Below, piece after piece: positions 16,775 through 27,100 of a DNA stretch of 49,526 nucleotides. Numbering within the stretch: the first letter of the stretch is position 1; each line of letters opens with the position of its first letter. The notes below the pieces were generated by a model. It worked only from the letters and a program-made list of their open reading frames with translations, ran no database searches and was not told where the DNA came from. Position numbers and translations under genes: made by a program. The DNA comes from Myxococcales bacterium (GTDB lineage: Bacteria; Myxococcota_A; UBA9042; JABWCM01). Where the stretch lies: contig JABWCM010000010.1 in the NCBI GenBank assembly GCA_013360285.1, positions 1 to 49,526 of the forward strand, given 5' to 3'.

Positions 16775-17587
16775 TTAACGAGTAGCCTTCTCGGGAGCAG
16801 ACTGAGCCCCGATGGTTGTCGGTTCTACGTCACCAGACATCAAAGCTTTTAGTCGCAAAAAATCCGCATCCAAATCGTCGGCGGTGTCGGCAGCGGCTGT
16901 CGCAGTCGGGGCAGGCAAAGCCAACCTCTGTTTCAGTTCTACTAGCAAATCTTCACCAGCGGAAGCCGCCTGCAACTGTTTGAATTGCTGATCAAGATTG
17001 TCACCAGAAAGGTGCGCTGTGAGTTCAACAGAAGCGGCGGCTTCGGCTTCGCGTTGCTCAACTTTTTGAGCCATACGATCAAAAGTGTCAAAAGCTCCAG
17101 AGTCTCCAAGCCCTGCCATCGTATTGTGTATTTGTTTTTGGGCCTCGGCTCGTTTGGCACGGGCGATCAAGAGGTTTTTCTTTCGCCGCGCTTCTTCAAT
17201 CTTTTCATTGAGTTGTGACAGCGCATTTCTCAATGCGTCCGCGGCCTGCTTCTGCTGGAGATATTGCTGTTCGAAGTCGGCACCGCGATCCTCGTGTTCC
17301 CGTTTACGCAGTAACGCTTTCCGCGCCAAATCGTCGTTTCCTGCTTTCACAGCCAAAATCGCCTTCTGTTCCCAGTCACGGCCATTCTTGACTTCTTCCT
17401 GCCACTGACGTTCCAGCCGCTTTTCATCGGCGATCGACACCGCAACTTGTCGTTTCGCCTCTTCAAACTGCTTTCGCATCTCAACAATAAGTTGCTCGAG
17501 AATTTTCTCCGGATCCTCAGCCTTCGAAATGATCGAATTGATATTCGAAGATACAATCAGACGAATTCGTTGCCAAATGCTGCTCAT
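16775..17587 (-). CDS. PspA/IM30 family membrane-stress protein
   Basis: PspA/IM30 proteins bind stressed inner membrane and form ESCRT-III-like assemblies. The protein starts MSSIWQRIRLIVSSNINS, the amphipathic helix of the family, followed by DPEKILEQLIVEMRKQF. A charged coiled coil covers about residues 25-190. A Pro/Ala/Thr/Asp-rich tail follows, as in many PspA homologues. It is 270 residues, slightly longer than E. coli PspA. AGGAGG lies six bases before the ATG, the best ribosome site in this region. No pspF or pspBC genes are near. The YbjN-like gene is upstream on the same strand. Confidence 0.9.
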   Translation of the reverse strand: MSSIWQRIRLIVSSNINSIISKAEDPEKILEQLIVEMRKQFEEAKRQVAVSIADEKRLERQWQEEVKNGRDWEQKAILAVKAGNDDLARKALLRKREHEDRGADFEQQYLQQKQAADALRNALSQLNEKIEEARRKKNLLIARAKRAEAQKQIHNTMAGLGDSGAFDTFDRMAQKVEQREAEAAASVELTAHLSGDNLDQQFKQLQAASAGEDLLVELKQRLALPAPTATAAADTADDLDADFLRLKALMSGDVEPTTIGAQSAPEKATR

Positions 17588-17692
17588 GGGAACCTCCTAA
17601 CCAAGCGCCAAGCACGTAAGTAGCCCAGCAAACGCATCAACGGCCCAAAACGACAAGACCTTCATCCATACGTCGCCCCGGACGAGAAAAAT

Positions 17693-18097
17693 TTATCGAA
17701 AGTCACTTAAGCAGCGATAGTGCTCAGTGATCGCTAAAAACATAGCTTCTACAGCAGCACGGAACTCGTTGAAGTCCAAATTTTCACTCTGCAACGTTTC
17801 GCTGCATACAACACTATTCTCCTCAATGCCGTAAGCTCCGCCGATCATGTCGGTTGCGTTGAATTCCAGTAGTTTTCGAAACAATCCCAACACCTTTTGG
17901 TCGTCGCCAGTAGGTACGTCCATCAATTTCACACGAAAAACCGTGAGAGGCGGTTGATGACTGACGACAACGTTGAGCACGCCACCGTCGCCATTGGTCG
18001 GTTGATGCAGCACCCAAAGCCCCTCAGCGCCTGGTACCGCGTCGAACGGCATGCCAAGACGTGCCAAATAACCCTCAATTTCAGTGTTTGTTACCAT
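17693..18097 (-). CDS. YbjN / type III chaperone-fold-like protein
   Basis: This 134-residue acidic protein has no signal peptide. The alternation of strands (GLWVLHQ, VLNVVVSHQPPLTVFRVKLM) and helices (DDQKVLGLFRKLLEFNATD and NEFRAAVEAMFLAITEHY) resembles the YbjN and CesT-like chaperone fold. Proteins of this type are often found beside PspA genes in related bacteria, as I recall. It ends 105 bases before pspA on the same strand, so co-transcription is likely. The biochemical role is unknown. A GGAG sits 11 bases before the ATG. Confidence 0.6.
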   Translation of the reverse strand: MVTNTEIEGYLARLGMPFDAVPGAEGLWVLHQPTNGDGGVLNVVVSHQPPLTVFRVKLMDVPTGDDQKVLGLFRKLLEFNATDMIGGAYGIEENSVVCSETLQSENLDFNEFRAAVEAMFLAITEHYRCLSDFR

Positions 18098-18239
18098 GAT
18101 GCCACAATCTCCATCGTCTTCTTTCTCTTTCGGTCAGTTCGCGTCACTATGTTTTCAAATATCGCCAATTATTTTAGTTGGCCACCTCACTCGACAGTTT
18201 GTGAAGCAACATCCATGCCGATCCGAGTAACCTAGCACC

Positions 18240-19058
18240 TTACTTCAAATCCAAATTGAGGATAGTCGTAATACCCGGTTGAACTGTGAATTCATAAACC
18301 CGATCAATTCCCTTTTCTTCCGCAACCAAACGCACGGTATGTTTACCGGCGGGCAATTCGTAAGTAAACAAAGGAGTCTGCTCATTGGTCGGGCGGTCAT
18401 CAATGATTACCCACGCGCGGGGTCTGGCATCCAAATCCACCCACCCCATTGACCCAACGTCGTAGAACACATTTCTAAACGGAATCGTACCAGCACGTGA
18501 GGTCACTAACTCAATGATCGCGTGCAAAATTTCTCGATACCGTACATCAGACTCACGAGATAGGCTGTTGATCCGGAAGCTATTTTTCATCTCGCCTCGC
18601 CTGATTTCAACATCGTACGTCGGTTGACTCAAAGCCTGCGCCGGATCCATCACATCGTACAGAATAAAACCGTCATTTTGCTCAATTTTGCGCCAGACTT
18701 CGCTAAATTCCTCGGCTGTCAGAAGCACCATCTTGTGGAGCGGTTCGTCATACCCCACCATTAACTTAGCGTGTTTCGCAATCGGAGTTTCGCCGCGTAC
18801 AATGATTTCCCACTCGATCTTCGAAAATGGCGACAATCCGCCTGTCCGATGAATCCGTACGTAGTGTTCAAAATCATCAGAACCGCTTCGCGTCGAGATG
18901 TCGGGTCGAACCTCCGCGTCACTCGACGAAGACGGATGCGTCAACGGACTTTCCGGAGTTGGTTGAGGTATTTCGGAATTCTGGCCTAAAGCTGTCGTCC
19001 CAAACAACAACAACCAGCATACGATAGAATAACAGGAAACCTTCACGGTATCAGCCAC
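18240..19058 (-). CDS. Secreted protein with a C-terminal PEGA-like domain
   Basis: The signal segment SCYSIVCWLLLFGTTALG is followed by a Pro/Ser-rich linker, a central domain of unknown type, and a C-terminal beta domain (last 65 residues). That last domain includes RAWVIIDDRPTNEQTPLF, LPAGKHTVRL and a final beta strand, resembling PEGA surface domains. The start is uncertain: GTG at 19058 lies near GGAG but with short spacing, GTG at 19046 has longer spacing, and TTG at 19115 would put 27 extra residues before the signal. The role is unknown, probably periplasmic. At the chosen start it overlaps the stop of the small putative lipoprotein gene by eight bases. Confidence 0.65.
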   Translation of the reverse strand: MADTVKVSCYSIVCWLLLFGTTALGQNSEIPQPTPESPLTHPSSSSDAEVRPDISTRSGSDDFEHYVRIHRTGGLSPFSKIEWEIIVRGETPIAKHAKLMVGYDEPLHKMVLLTAEEFSEVWRKIEQNDGFILYDVMDPAQALSQPTYDVEIRRGEMKNSFRINSLSRESDVRYREILHAIIELVTSRAGTIPFRNVFYDVGSMGWVDLDARPRAWVIIDDRPTNEQTPLFTYELPAGKHTVRLVAEEKGIDRVYEFTVQPGITTILNLDLK

Positions 19059-19368
19059 TACTCCGGTGTTTGTGAGAAATTCCGGATACGGATCGAAATA
19101 GTGTAGTTTGCGCAAAATCAGGGCGCAGAAAGTTGCCTCTTACAGGGAGCATGGAGCGGACTCCATTGGCGCCCGAGCCCACCGAAGTCCGGATGCGGTG
19201 GGTCGCGTTGCCAATTTCGCAAACTCCCTTTTTGTTCCCTTTGTCGTCCGCCCACATTGAATTCATGTCCGCGGACGACGTTAGGCTCCAACCTAAATGA
19301 ATTACATTAAAGGACGGATTGCCGCAAGCACACACTGTCAAACCCAAAACTGCAATAACGATTGGCAA
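19051..19368 (-). CDS. Possible small lipoprotein
   Basis: This 105-residue frame begins with TTG and reads MPIVIAVLGLTVCACG, a short hydrophobic segment ending in a possible lipobox with Cys15. The remainder matches nothing I know. Support comes from the signal-like start and an eight-base overlap with the next gene. Against it are the TTG start, the lack of a Shine-Dalgarno and the unremarkable composition downstream. Its last 20 codons run over a GTGAGAAATTCCGG motif like the PAL-2 end. Confidence 0.3.
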   Translation of the reverse strand: MPIVIAVLGLTVCACGNPSFNVIHLGWSLTSSADMNSMWADDKGNKKGVCEIGNATHRIRTSVGSGANGVRSMLPVRGNFLRPDFAQTTLFRSVSGISHKHRSSG

Positions 19369-19494
19369 CGAGTGAAACAGTGGTCACTGGGGGTCTCACC
19401 ACTCCGGCCTTGGCTTTGACGCACCGGTCAACAGACTCCGCCCCAAGGCAACCGCACAGAGGGCTGCAAGACTGAAACGCCCAACACGGAATCT

Positions 19495-19668
19495 ACGATT
19501 TCTCACCAGCTCGCAGCAGCGAGCGCCGGTCCGCGAGCATCTTCTGGGGTGCCAAACCTTTCTTATTTTCAACATAGCGCTGCCATGCGTCCGGGCAGAC
19601 ACACGACTCACCATCCACGAATCTACTTGAGTCTCAACAGTCTCACCCACAAACTCGTGAGAACCCAC
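19495..19668 (-). repeat. PAL-2 repeat, inverted copy
   Basis: Read on the minus strand it aligns end to end with 1622-1790: CTCGTGAGACTG, ATGGTGAGTCG, GCATGGCAGCGCTATGTTGA, AGATGCTCGCGGACCGG, and the end GGTGAGAAATCG. Interior differences are scattered substitutions and a few gaps. It lies back to back with the copy at 19672-19842. Confidence 0.75.
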
Positions 19669-19671
19669 GGC

Positions 19672-19842
19672 TAACGCCGAATTTTCGGGAGAGTTCATAC
19701 CCAGGCCACTGAAACGCGAACAACTCTGGGGGCTCGACCGTCCCGCTCGCGAAAGCTGTTACTTATTGAGTACGTCGGAGGTAACATGGCCGGAATTCAT
19801 CAAATGGATCGGTGGACGTAGCAGACGACTAGCGAGAAATCG
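19672..19842 (+). repeat. PAL-2 repeat, diverged copy
   Basis: The right half aligns with other copies: TTACTTATTGAGTACG, AGGTAACATGGCCGGAA, ATGGATCGGTGGACG and the end ACTAGCGAGAAATCGG. The left half is weak. It ends four bases before the stop codon of the first giant metalloprotease gene, so it would form the 3' end of that transcript. Confidence 0.6.
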
Positions 19843-19846
19843 GGAG

Positions 19847-22800
19847 TTAGTTGGGATCGGACGCATACGCCTCGTACATGCCACGAATCAATTCCAAACG
19901 ACCAATCAGAAATTGGTTTTCGGACAACTCGTAGTTCTGTTGCCACAACTCCAAGTTAAAACTTCCATCGGGCAGTTTGAACTCCGGCGACTCAAGCAAC
20001 TCTTTAGCACCAGCAACAAGCTCGTAAGCTGCATCATACACATCATCTCCTCCGATTCGTGACGCAACAAAGATCCTGCCGCTAAGTGGATCGTGGGCTT
20101 CCACCACATCCGTCCCTTCAGTCGCAATACATTCGCCCGTACCTTTGTAACAAATCCGCGATGTATTAACAAACGACTGGTCGTAATTGGAGGCGAGTAG
20201 GGACATTCCATAATAAGCCGAAAGCAACGGAATTCGATACTTTGCGTTCGGAAACACAGAAAAAGACTCAGGATAAATTGGCTGGGTACAACCTGCGGGT
20301 GCTGAATTGGAGAAATAATCTCGTTCAGTCATCGCAACAATCTGTCCGCCGTTGTTCTGGCACGCCCACCATCCGAACTGGCTTTCATCACTGGTCATGA
20401 GGCTTCCATATAACCGCAACATCTCATTTGGAAAAACCGAATAGTAACTTACCAAAGACTCAACATCCACCTTCGCTCCGCCCGCCTGAGTCTTCAAGTT
20501 GTCAAGAAACATGGGCGTTACGCTCGGGTCGGCCAGCGCAACGTACGCCGCGATGCGATCATAAATCGAGCCCGCAGCATAGGGTGTGCTCATGTATCCT
20601 TCGTAACTAAAAGCGGCATAGAATGGACGGGCGCCCTGCTCCTGTGTCAGTTCCACCTGGTTATAATAGGTAAGCGTGCTTAGATAATTGATTGGCTCAA
20701 ATCTGCCGGACTGAGGATTGAACCCAAACCGTCCCTCCGCCGGGCGACCGAACGCATTTGCGATCACGTTAAAGGACTCCCGAGCTGCGACCTGATATGT
20801 CAAACCACCATTGATGTCGTTCTGCCACTCCACCCCATTGCCGACGTTTTTGGCCCACCATCCGTTTTTGTTATAATGCGCCATCAACAGAACCATGGTC
20901 TGAAGTTGCGTGCGCATTCCCATAAATGCACGCTCGACACTACCCAAATACTGATCGGGAAACCACGTCGCAGAGTCATGTGAATATCCGTTAAGTGGCC
21001 AGTAGTTTTCGTAGTCATCAGCGGCGTTGATAACAATCTCAAATGGATCCACACCATCATCCCAACGCTGACATGTTGGAGTCATTCCTGCCAATTCGTC
21101 CGAGCAAAATCGATATGGCACTTCCACTTTCTCGCTGTTGTTCTGCTTGGCCAAATCTGTCGCGAGCATATTGGTTCGTTTGTGAATGGCCTCTAATGAA
21201 TTCCCGAAATAATTTAGATAACTCGTGTGATGCACCTTTCTGAAGGCCGCTTCCAAACGATCACCGTTATTGTCGTAGAGCGTTGCCTCGTCCGTGTTAC
21301 CGTAATCGTTCGGTTCCGCAGCGTACGGAGCAAGCGAATCCATGTCGGGGCTCTGATCAAATACCTCAACGATACCGCCGTATCCATATTTGATTGCCGC
21401 CGCGTCGTACATGCCAAGTCCCTTGTTTCGACCATTGAATTTGGCCCCGTAGTCCATTACGGTTGAAACCTGTAACTCTCTGATTTTATTGTAAGTCTGG
21501 TTTTCCGTATCACGCTGCCACAGGTTGGTCGGAACCCACTTGCCATTTTCGTCCTTGGCCATCTTGAGTTTCCAGTACTCCTCGCCAAAGTTCAGTGCGT
21601 CTGTGGAGGCCTCAAAATTGTGCCGCAAGCCAAGGTTGTGACCAAACTCGTGCAACTGAACACCTTTGTAGATCAATTGCCAAAGCTCAACCAACACCTG
21701 TTCACGCATTTCGTCTAACTTGTCACGAAACGCGATAATCGCCCCATTCAGCAAGTCGCTCTTGGAATCCTCGTACACCGGGCTAGGGGGATCGTACGGC
21801 AGGTTAGGATTGTACCCCTGCAGCAACTCTACTTGGGCCGAAAGTTGCCCAATCAACTTCTCGACAGTACAAACGTTGACCCACCTTCGCTCAGTCGCCG
21901 CCCCAGCCACCTCATTTTTCACCGTTTTACAGACCCATCCATCGGAGTTAACCGAACCCAACCCATCACACTTGTCACCTACGGCGTCAAACGCTTTCCA
22001 GTCAAAGATCTTGTCGTATTGACCGGCCAATTCGCCGCAAAACTCTTGGTTGTATCGCTGGCCGTACTCTCGAACCAGCCCTAAGATCGCATTGTCAGCG
22101 AACTCCTCCATAAACACCGTAGTGATGGCATGATTGTGGTCATGAACGTCTTTTTCCCGATAAGCGGCCGCTGTCGCCCAGTTACGAGGCGCAAGTGCTT
22201 TGTCAAGCAACTCTTGGCTTACGGAGACACTCGTACTCAAAGTCGGATCTTTGAGTACCTGGCGAACATCCGGACCGATCAACATTTCCTCCAATTCCGG
22301 ATGAGCTTTGAGCATATTGAGGCGCATCTGGGTATATGAGCCGTTGTCTTTTGGCAATGCGTTCGACGATATCTGGGACGCAACCGCTGGTTTGATGGTT
22401 GTCGCAATGATCTCCTGTATGTCAGCCGATGAATACTTGCCAGTGGTTCCAGATTTCTTCAGCCTACGCGCCATCAACGCGCTCTGGACATAGCTGCCAC
22501 TCTCAATTTCTCGGAAGGTACGCACACCCGCCATCATTTCGATCGCTTCCAGTGCTCTCTGGGCACTACGTTTCATCACCCCTGTATATGCGTACGCATT
22601 TGAGGAAATCACCTCGCCGGTAAGCGGGTCCACCGATGGCGGACCATACCCAAGCAACCCATAAAAAATCGGCTGATTTACGGAAGCCAACAAACTATAT
22701 CGAATGTCGCCCACTCGTTTTGGTTCGTCAGTAACATTACAAAAACGGGCATTTGGGTTGGACAAATCGTCCGTTTGCCAAACAGCGGTCGGTAAACCTT

Positions 22801-24058
22801 GAGCATCGGCCAATTTTGCCTCTTTCAAGTTGTTCTCACACAGAATCACCATGTCGTAGTCTGGTTTTTTTCCACTAAGAAACTCAACCGTTTCAACAAA
22901 TGGAGCGGACCATTCTTTGGCGATATCAATGGAACCAGGTACCAAATCCCGCGGAAATTCCGGACTGAGATAATAAACTATCGGCTTCGGCGTCATCTTT
23001 GCGTAATCCAGACTACCATCGTCTCTGCGTTCGTAGTTCTCCCAGATTCGCTGTCGCATCATTCGTCGACTCACACCGCTATAAGTTATTCCACGTTTTT
23101 CATCATATTGGGCACGTTCCGCACGGTAGTAACCAAAATGATCTAATTCTTCGTCGTCATAATCCCAAGGCACGTAATCGCTGTCGGTATAGCGCTTAAA
23201 CGAAAACCGTACGCCAACCTCTTCCGAAGAGCACTCAAAACTCTGACCGTAAGCCCAAGGATAAAACCAACACAGTGGAATCATTCCAAGGCCTTCGTAA
23301 TATACTTCCGCCGCAGCAAATATATATCGGCTCTTGTAGTCGAAGTAATTCAACACGCTACCTTCGGGCTCACCACTCCATTCGAAAACCGGTTTTTCGT
23401 CACCTCCCCCAGAAGATTTGGGGGTGATTGCGATTCTCAGATCGGGCACACCCGGGCCACCAACGGTACCGTCGGCTCCGAGCTGTGTCCCGGACCAGTC
23501 AACACGCATATACTCGCGCTGATACCATGGTCGGTCCGAACCGTTCTCCACCACTACGTTGTACTCTTCACCGGTAGATGCATTGTACTGTCGCATAATG
23601 TCGAAATGGCTCATGATGGGAAACTTGGCCACGGGTGCCCCGCGATAAACATACACCGGGCTATCCACCTCAACGCCGTTGACCATTACTTTTGTCGTAA
23701 CGACTTTTCCGTCCTTGTCCAACAATGGCGTATCCACATCCGCCGATTGTCCGAGGGTTTCAGTACCGGTCGCAAACTCATAAGTGCGGTAAAAATATAA
23801 GAAGTCCTCCTGGACCTCGAAAATACCACGTTCGAGAGCGCGCTGGGCACCAGGAAAAGTGGACGCAGAAAGCGCCGGCGCATCTACGACTGTATCGCGA
23901 AAATACCATTCGCCATCTAACCACGACTTTTTGAAGTAGTCAGGTTGAACACGGTCAATATCCGGCTGCGATTGGGCGCATCCCGCGATGGCGGTCGCAG
24001 CAACAATTGCTGCCAACGCCAACCGGAATCCCAGCAGCGACGTGTTGTTTCGGTCCAT
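19847..24058 (-). CDS. Giant metzincin-like zinc metalloprotease lipoprotein, copy A
   Basis: This 1403-residue protein carries a lipoprotein signal ending in ATAIAGC (Cys27). The zinc site HEFGHNLGLRHNF lies at 803-815 (HExxHxxGxxH) and the Met-turn STVMDYG at 865-871, together the metzincin signature. The section after the zinc site (NFEASTDALNFGEEYW) resembles families annotated as Met-zincin/DUF4953; this was not searched. The mature N-terminus begins with QPDIDRVQPDYF, and its paralogue has a matching DIDRTQ block. An outer-membrane or surface protease is likely; the substrate is unknown. The ATG at 24058 has GGAG six bases upstream; an in-frame ATG 12 codons earlier is less favoured. 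It follows copy B by about 65 bases on the same strand. Confidence 0.85.
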   Translation of the reverse strand: MDRNNTSLLGFRLALAAIVAATAIAGCAQSQPDIDRVQPDYFKKSWLDGEWYFRDTVVDAPALSASTFPGAQRALERGIFEVQEDFLYFYRTYEFATGTETLGQSADVDTPLLDKDGKVVTTKVMVNGVEVDSPVYVYRGAPVAKFPIMSHFDIMRQYNASTGEEYNVVVENGSDRPWYQREYMRVDWSGTQLGADGTVGGPGVPDLRIAITPKSSGGGDEKPVFEWSGEPEGSVLNYFDYKSRYIFAAAEVYYEGLGMIPLCWFYPWAYGQSFECSSEEVGVRFSFKRYTDSDYVPWDYDDEELDHFGYYRAERAQYDEKRGITYSGVSRRMMRQRIWENYERRDDGSLDYAKMTPKPIVYYLSPEFPRDLVPGSIDIAKEWSAPFVETVEFLSGKKPDYDMVILCENNLKEAKLADAQGLPTAVWQTDDLSNPNARFCNVTDEPKRVGDIRYSLLASVNQPIFYGLLGYGPPSVDPLTGEVISSNAYAYTGVMKRSAQRALEAIEMMAGVRTFREIESGSYVQSALMARRLKKSGTTGKYSSADIQEIIATTIKPAVASQISSNALPKDNGSYTQMRLNMLKAHPELEEMLIGPDVRQVLKDPTLSTSVSVSQELLDKALAPRNWATAAAYREKDVHDHNHAITTVFMEEFADNAILGLVREYGQRYNQEFCGELAGQYDKIFDWKAFDAVGDKCDGLGSVNSDGWVCKTVKNEVAGAATERRWVNVCTVEKLIGQLSAQVELLQGYNPNLPYDPPSPVYEDSKSDLLNGAIIAFRDKLDEMREQVLVELWQLIYKGVQLHEFGHNLGLRHNFEASTDALNFGEEYWKLKMAKDENGKWVPTNLWQRDTENQTYNKIRELQVSTVMDYGAKFNGRNKGLGMYDAAAIKYGYGGIVEVFDQSPDMDSLAPYAAEPNDYGNTDEATLYDNNGDRLEAAFRKVHHTSYLNYFGNSLEAIHKRTNMLATDLAKQNNSEKVEVPYRFCSDELAGMTPTCQRWDDGVDPFEIVINAADDYENYWPLNGYSHDSATWFPDQYLGSVERAFMGMRTQLQTMVLLMAHYNKNGWWAKNVGNGVEWQNDINGGLTYQVAARESFNVIANAFGRPAEGRFGFNPQSGRFEPINYLSTLTYYNQVELTQEQGARPFYAAFSYEGYMSTPYAAGSIYDRIAAYVALADPSVTPMFLDNLKTQAGGAKVDVESLVSYYSVFPNEMLRLYGSLMTSDESQFGWWACQNNGGQIVAMTERDYFSNSAPAGCTQPIYPESFSVFPNAKYRIPLLSAYYGMSLLASNYDQSFVNTSRICYKGTGECIATEGTDVVEAHDPLSGRIFVASRIGGDDVYDAAYELVAGAKELLESPEFKLPDGSFNLELWQQNYELSENQFLIGRLELIRGMYEAYASDPN

Positions 24059-24122
24059 TGTTGCTCCTTTGGCAATCCGAACAATCTCTTTCATTTCTGT
24101 TTCCTCGCTGCGTTACGTCCAA

Positions 24123-27100
24123 CTATAGAGCCAAATTGCCATACACTTCGTTGAGATTACGAAGCACTTCCAGCATTTCCACGACATCTGCCAACCCCTC
24201 TGCGGCCCGTGTGAGATCGTCATTCGTTTCTGCGGCCGCCCATTCGTCCGCCAACTCATTCGCACGCATAATCAACTCATAAGCGCCCGAAATCCGACTC
24301 GGATCGTATGCCGGCCGAACGGTCATATAGATCTTGCCGCTGACGGGATCCGTAAAGCTTACGACATCGTTCGGTGATGCGTCCGCCAATTCAAATTCGC
24401 TTTGGTTTCCTTTCAAAGTAACGGCCAAACTCTGAGTCAGGCTGGGATCAAACCCAGATGGAAACCAGGTCAACGCATAAATCGCCGAGAGTGTTTTCAG
24501 GTTGTTATTTACAAGGGACGGTTTTAACAACGGCATCCCCGCTTGGTCTGCCGGACGAAATACGGAGCGAGGAATAAACTCTTTTCCGCCGTTGCCGTCG
24601 TCTTGAACCACACCGGACCAATAGTCCCACTGGTCCGCGATGACGCCACTCAGAAAATTGCTGACCTCGCGTGGATAGATCGACTGATATCCGATAGTCG
24701 AACTCACACCCACTGCCAGAACTTCACCGACATAATCCGACAGGAAGCTCACGCTGGAATCCGTAAGCGTTGTCAGAACACCAAGCTTTTCCCACCAACT
24801 ACCCACAAACAACGGATGCTGGTACATAGAATATCCGAACCGAGGGTCGAATGTAGTGTATGGAAACTTACCAACCCCAACGGGTAAGTTTACGGAACCT
24901 GCACCCCCCACACCCAGGTTTTCGCTGATGTGTTCATATGCTCCTGTTTCCTCGTCAAGTACGTATGAACCGGGTGCCGGTGAGCCAAACAATTGCAACA
25001 TGTACTGGAAAGACAACGCGGATGCGCCGCCATAGTGCAAGCCGGACATCGGCTCCTTGGTAAAGGTTCGCCAAAATCCGTAGTCCGCGAAAAGGAAGGT
25101 GTATAATGCGTTGTACACACCGGCATTACGCATCGGCCACAGCCAACGGTCCAGAATTCGAGCCATATAACTCGCTCCAGAATTGTTGGTCATAAATCCC
25201 AACCTTTCACGCTTAAATGCATCGAAAATATAATAGTACGTGAGCATGTCCATGGAGTGCTGAACCACTTCAAGGTCATCCACACCCGCGTCGAAGTAGT
25301 AGCAATTGCCATTTCCACGATACTCGTCGCTACAGAACTCGTAGGGAACTTCGGTGTAAGTTAACTTCGAATACCGCCCAAGGTAGTCGTATTGCATAAT
25401 CTCATCGAGCTTCACCTGTTGATAGGGTACTACGGTGCGATTGGCATCTTTAATTGATTCCGGTCCCACAACATGGTTAAGGAAGAAAAATGGGTGCACA
25501 ATACTTCCACCCCAAAACCCCGACCAACCATATATGGACACCTGTCCGGCAGTCGACCCTTGTGCGACAGCGGCACCCTCCAAGAACTCGTTAATATGAG
25601 TCGTGTCTTTTAATACTTCGACTAAGTCTCCATACCCAAACTTAATGGCGGCGTAATCGTATTTCCCGAGGCCATGTATATCCGAGTTGATTTTCTGGCC
25701 GTAGTCCATCACGGTGCTGTATTGGTATTCGTACCGCTTATTCTCAGTCTCAACTTGGGGCATTTCCGCCCGGGTTACGATCTTCATTGATGCCTTGAGG
25801 CAGGTCGGATTTCCCGTACTATCCAAATCGCCAGTGGAGCAGCGGTAGTCTTCACCACCGCAATCCTCGTCGACCGAACAAGACACCTTAAACGCTGGAC
25901 TTTCAACAAAAGCGTTTGTCGATGTATTGGCGCAGTATCCTTCCTGACAACGTTCGCCTTCGCCGCAGTTGGAATCCTTCGTACAATACTTTCGTGTTAC
26001 GCAGCTTCCATTTTCCCACGCGCGGATGTCCCCACCAGGAATAGGATTTGCACCGGTAGCTGTACAATCGGACTGCGACAACGGAATCTCAGCAGGCCCG
26101 AAGCAGTAACCAATCAAATCGTTGTAGCTGTCCCGCTTATCGTAACACGCGAAAGTACCCGAACTACCGACTTCTTCACATTTTGCAAATGATGGGCAGT
26201 CCGCATCGCTCTGGCAATCTTGCACACACACCTCGCCGCGCGCGTAGTCACAACCGCCAGCATCAATACACAGTACCCGATCACGTTGGCGCAGATCATA
26301 CCATTCATCGAAGAAATTGAAGACGTCGCCTGAACCCGAAAAATTGTGTCGAAGACCAACGGTATGACCAACCTCGTGTTCAAGCACACCTCCGAATATT
26401 CGCGCACCAACGATGTGGTGCAATGCATCACCACTCAAGCAATGAGATTCAGGCAACGTTTCGTCACCGGTGGAGTCGCGTTGATCCATAATGAGATCAA
26501 CAGCAGTAACATAGTCACTGACTTCGACGACACCCGCCGCAAGTTTCTCAGGAGTGCAACCGAGTTCTTGTGCCAGGCCGACCAACGTACCGTCCACAAA
26601 CTCGGACATGAAAATGCACCCATTCTTATTCAACGTATGAAGTCGTTTTGCTTCGTCCGCCAAGAGGTCGCCCCCAGCAATCGATGCCACGGACATTTTG
26701 TTTTTCCATTCCTGGTCGAGTGGCATACCTGGCTTAATCTGACCAGCGGAGACGCCAACCTTCACCTCGTCCGTCAGCAACATGTCTTCAATCCAGGTTC
26801 CACGGATCTTATCCAGACGTGCTTGGCGCCCGTCGCTCTGATACATCGGATGATGGGGCGGCAACATCTTAAGGTCGAGACCCGGACGCAGAAGCACTTG
26901 GTTAACAAAATCCTGTTTTGAGTGGATTGAATGGGATGATGGAAGTTCGGTCAGGATTTTGTCGATTGTTGGCGATTTGATATCTACAGCCCCAAGCAGC
27001 GGATTGCCTGCAGAATCCCCGGACAACGACGTACTCAGTGACAAGCCAGCGTAGTTCGACTTCAAGGAGGTCGGATCTTCGTGTTTGACTTTCTGTGCGT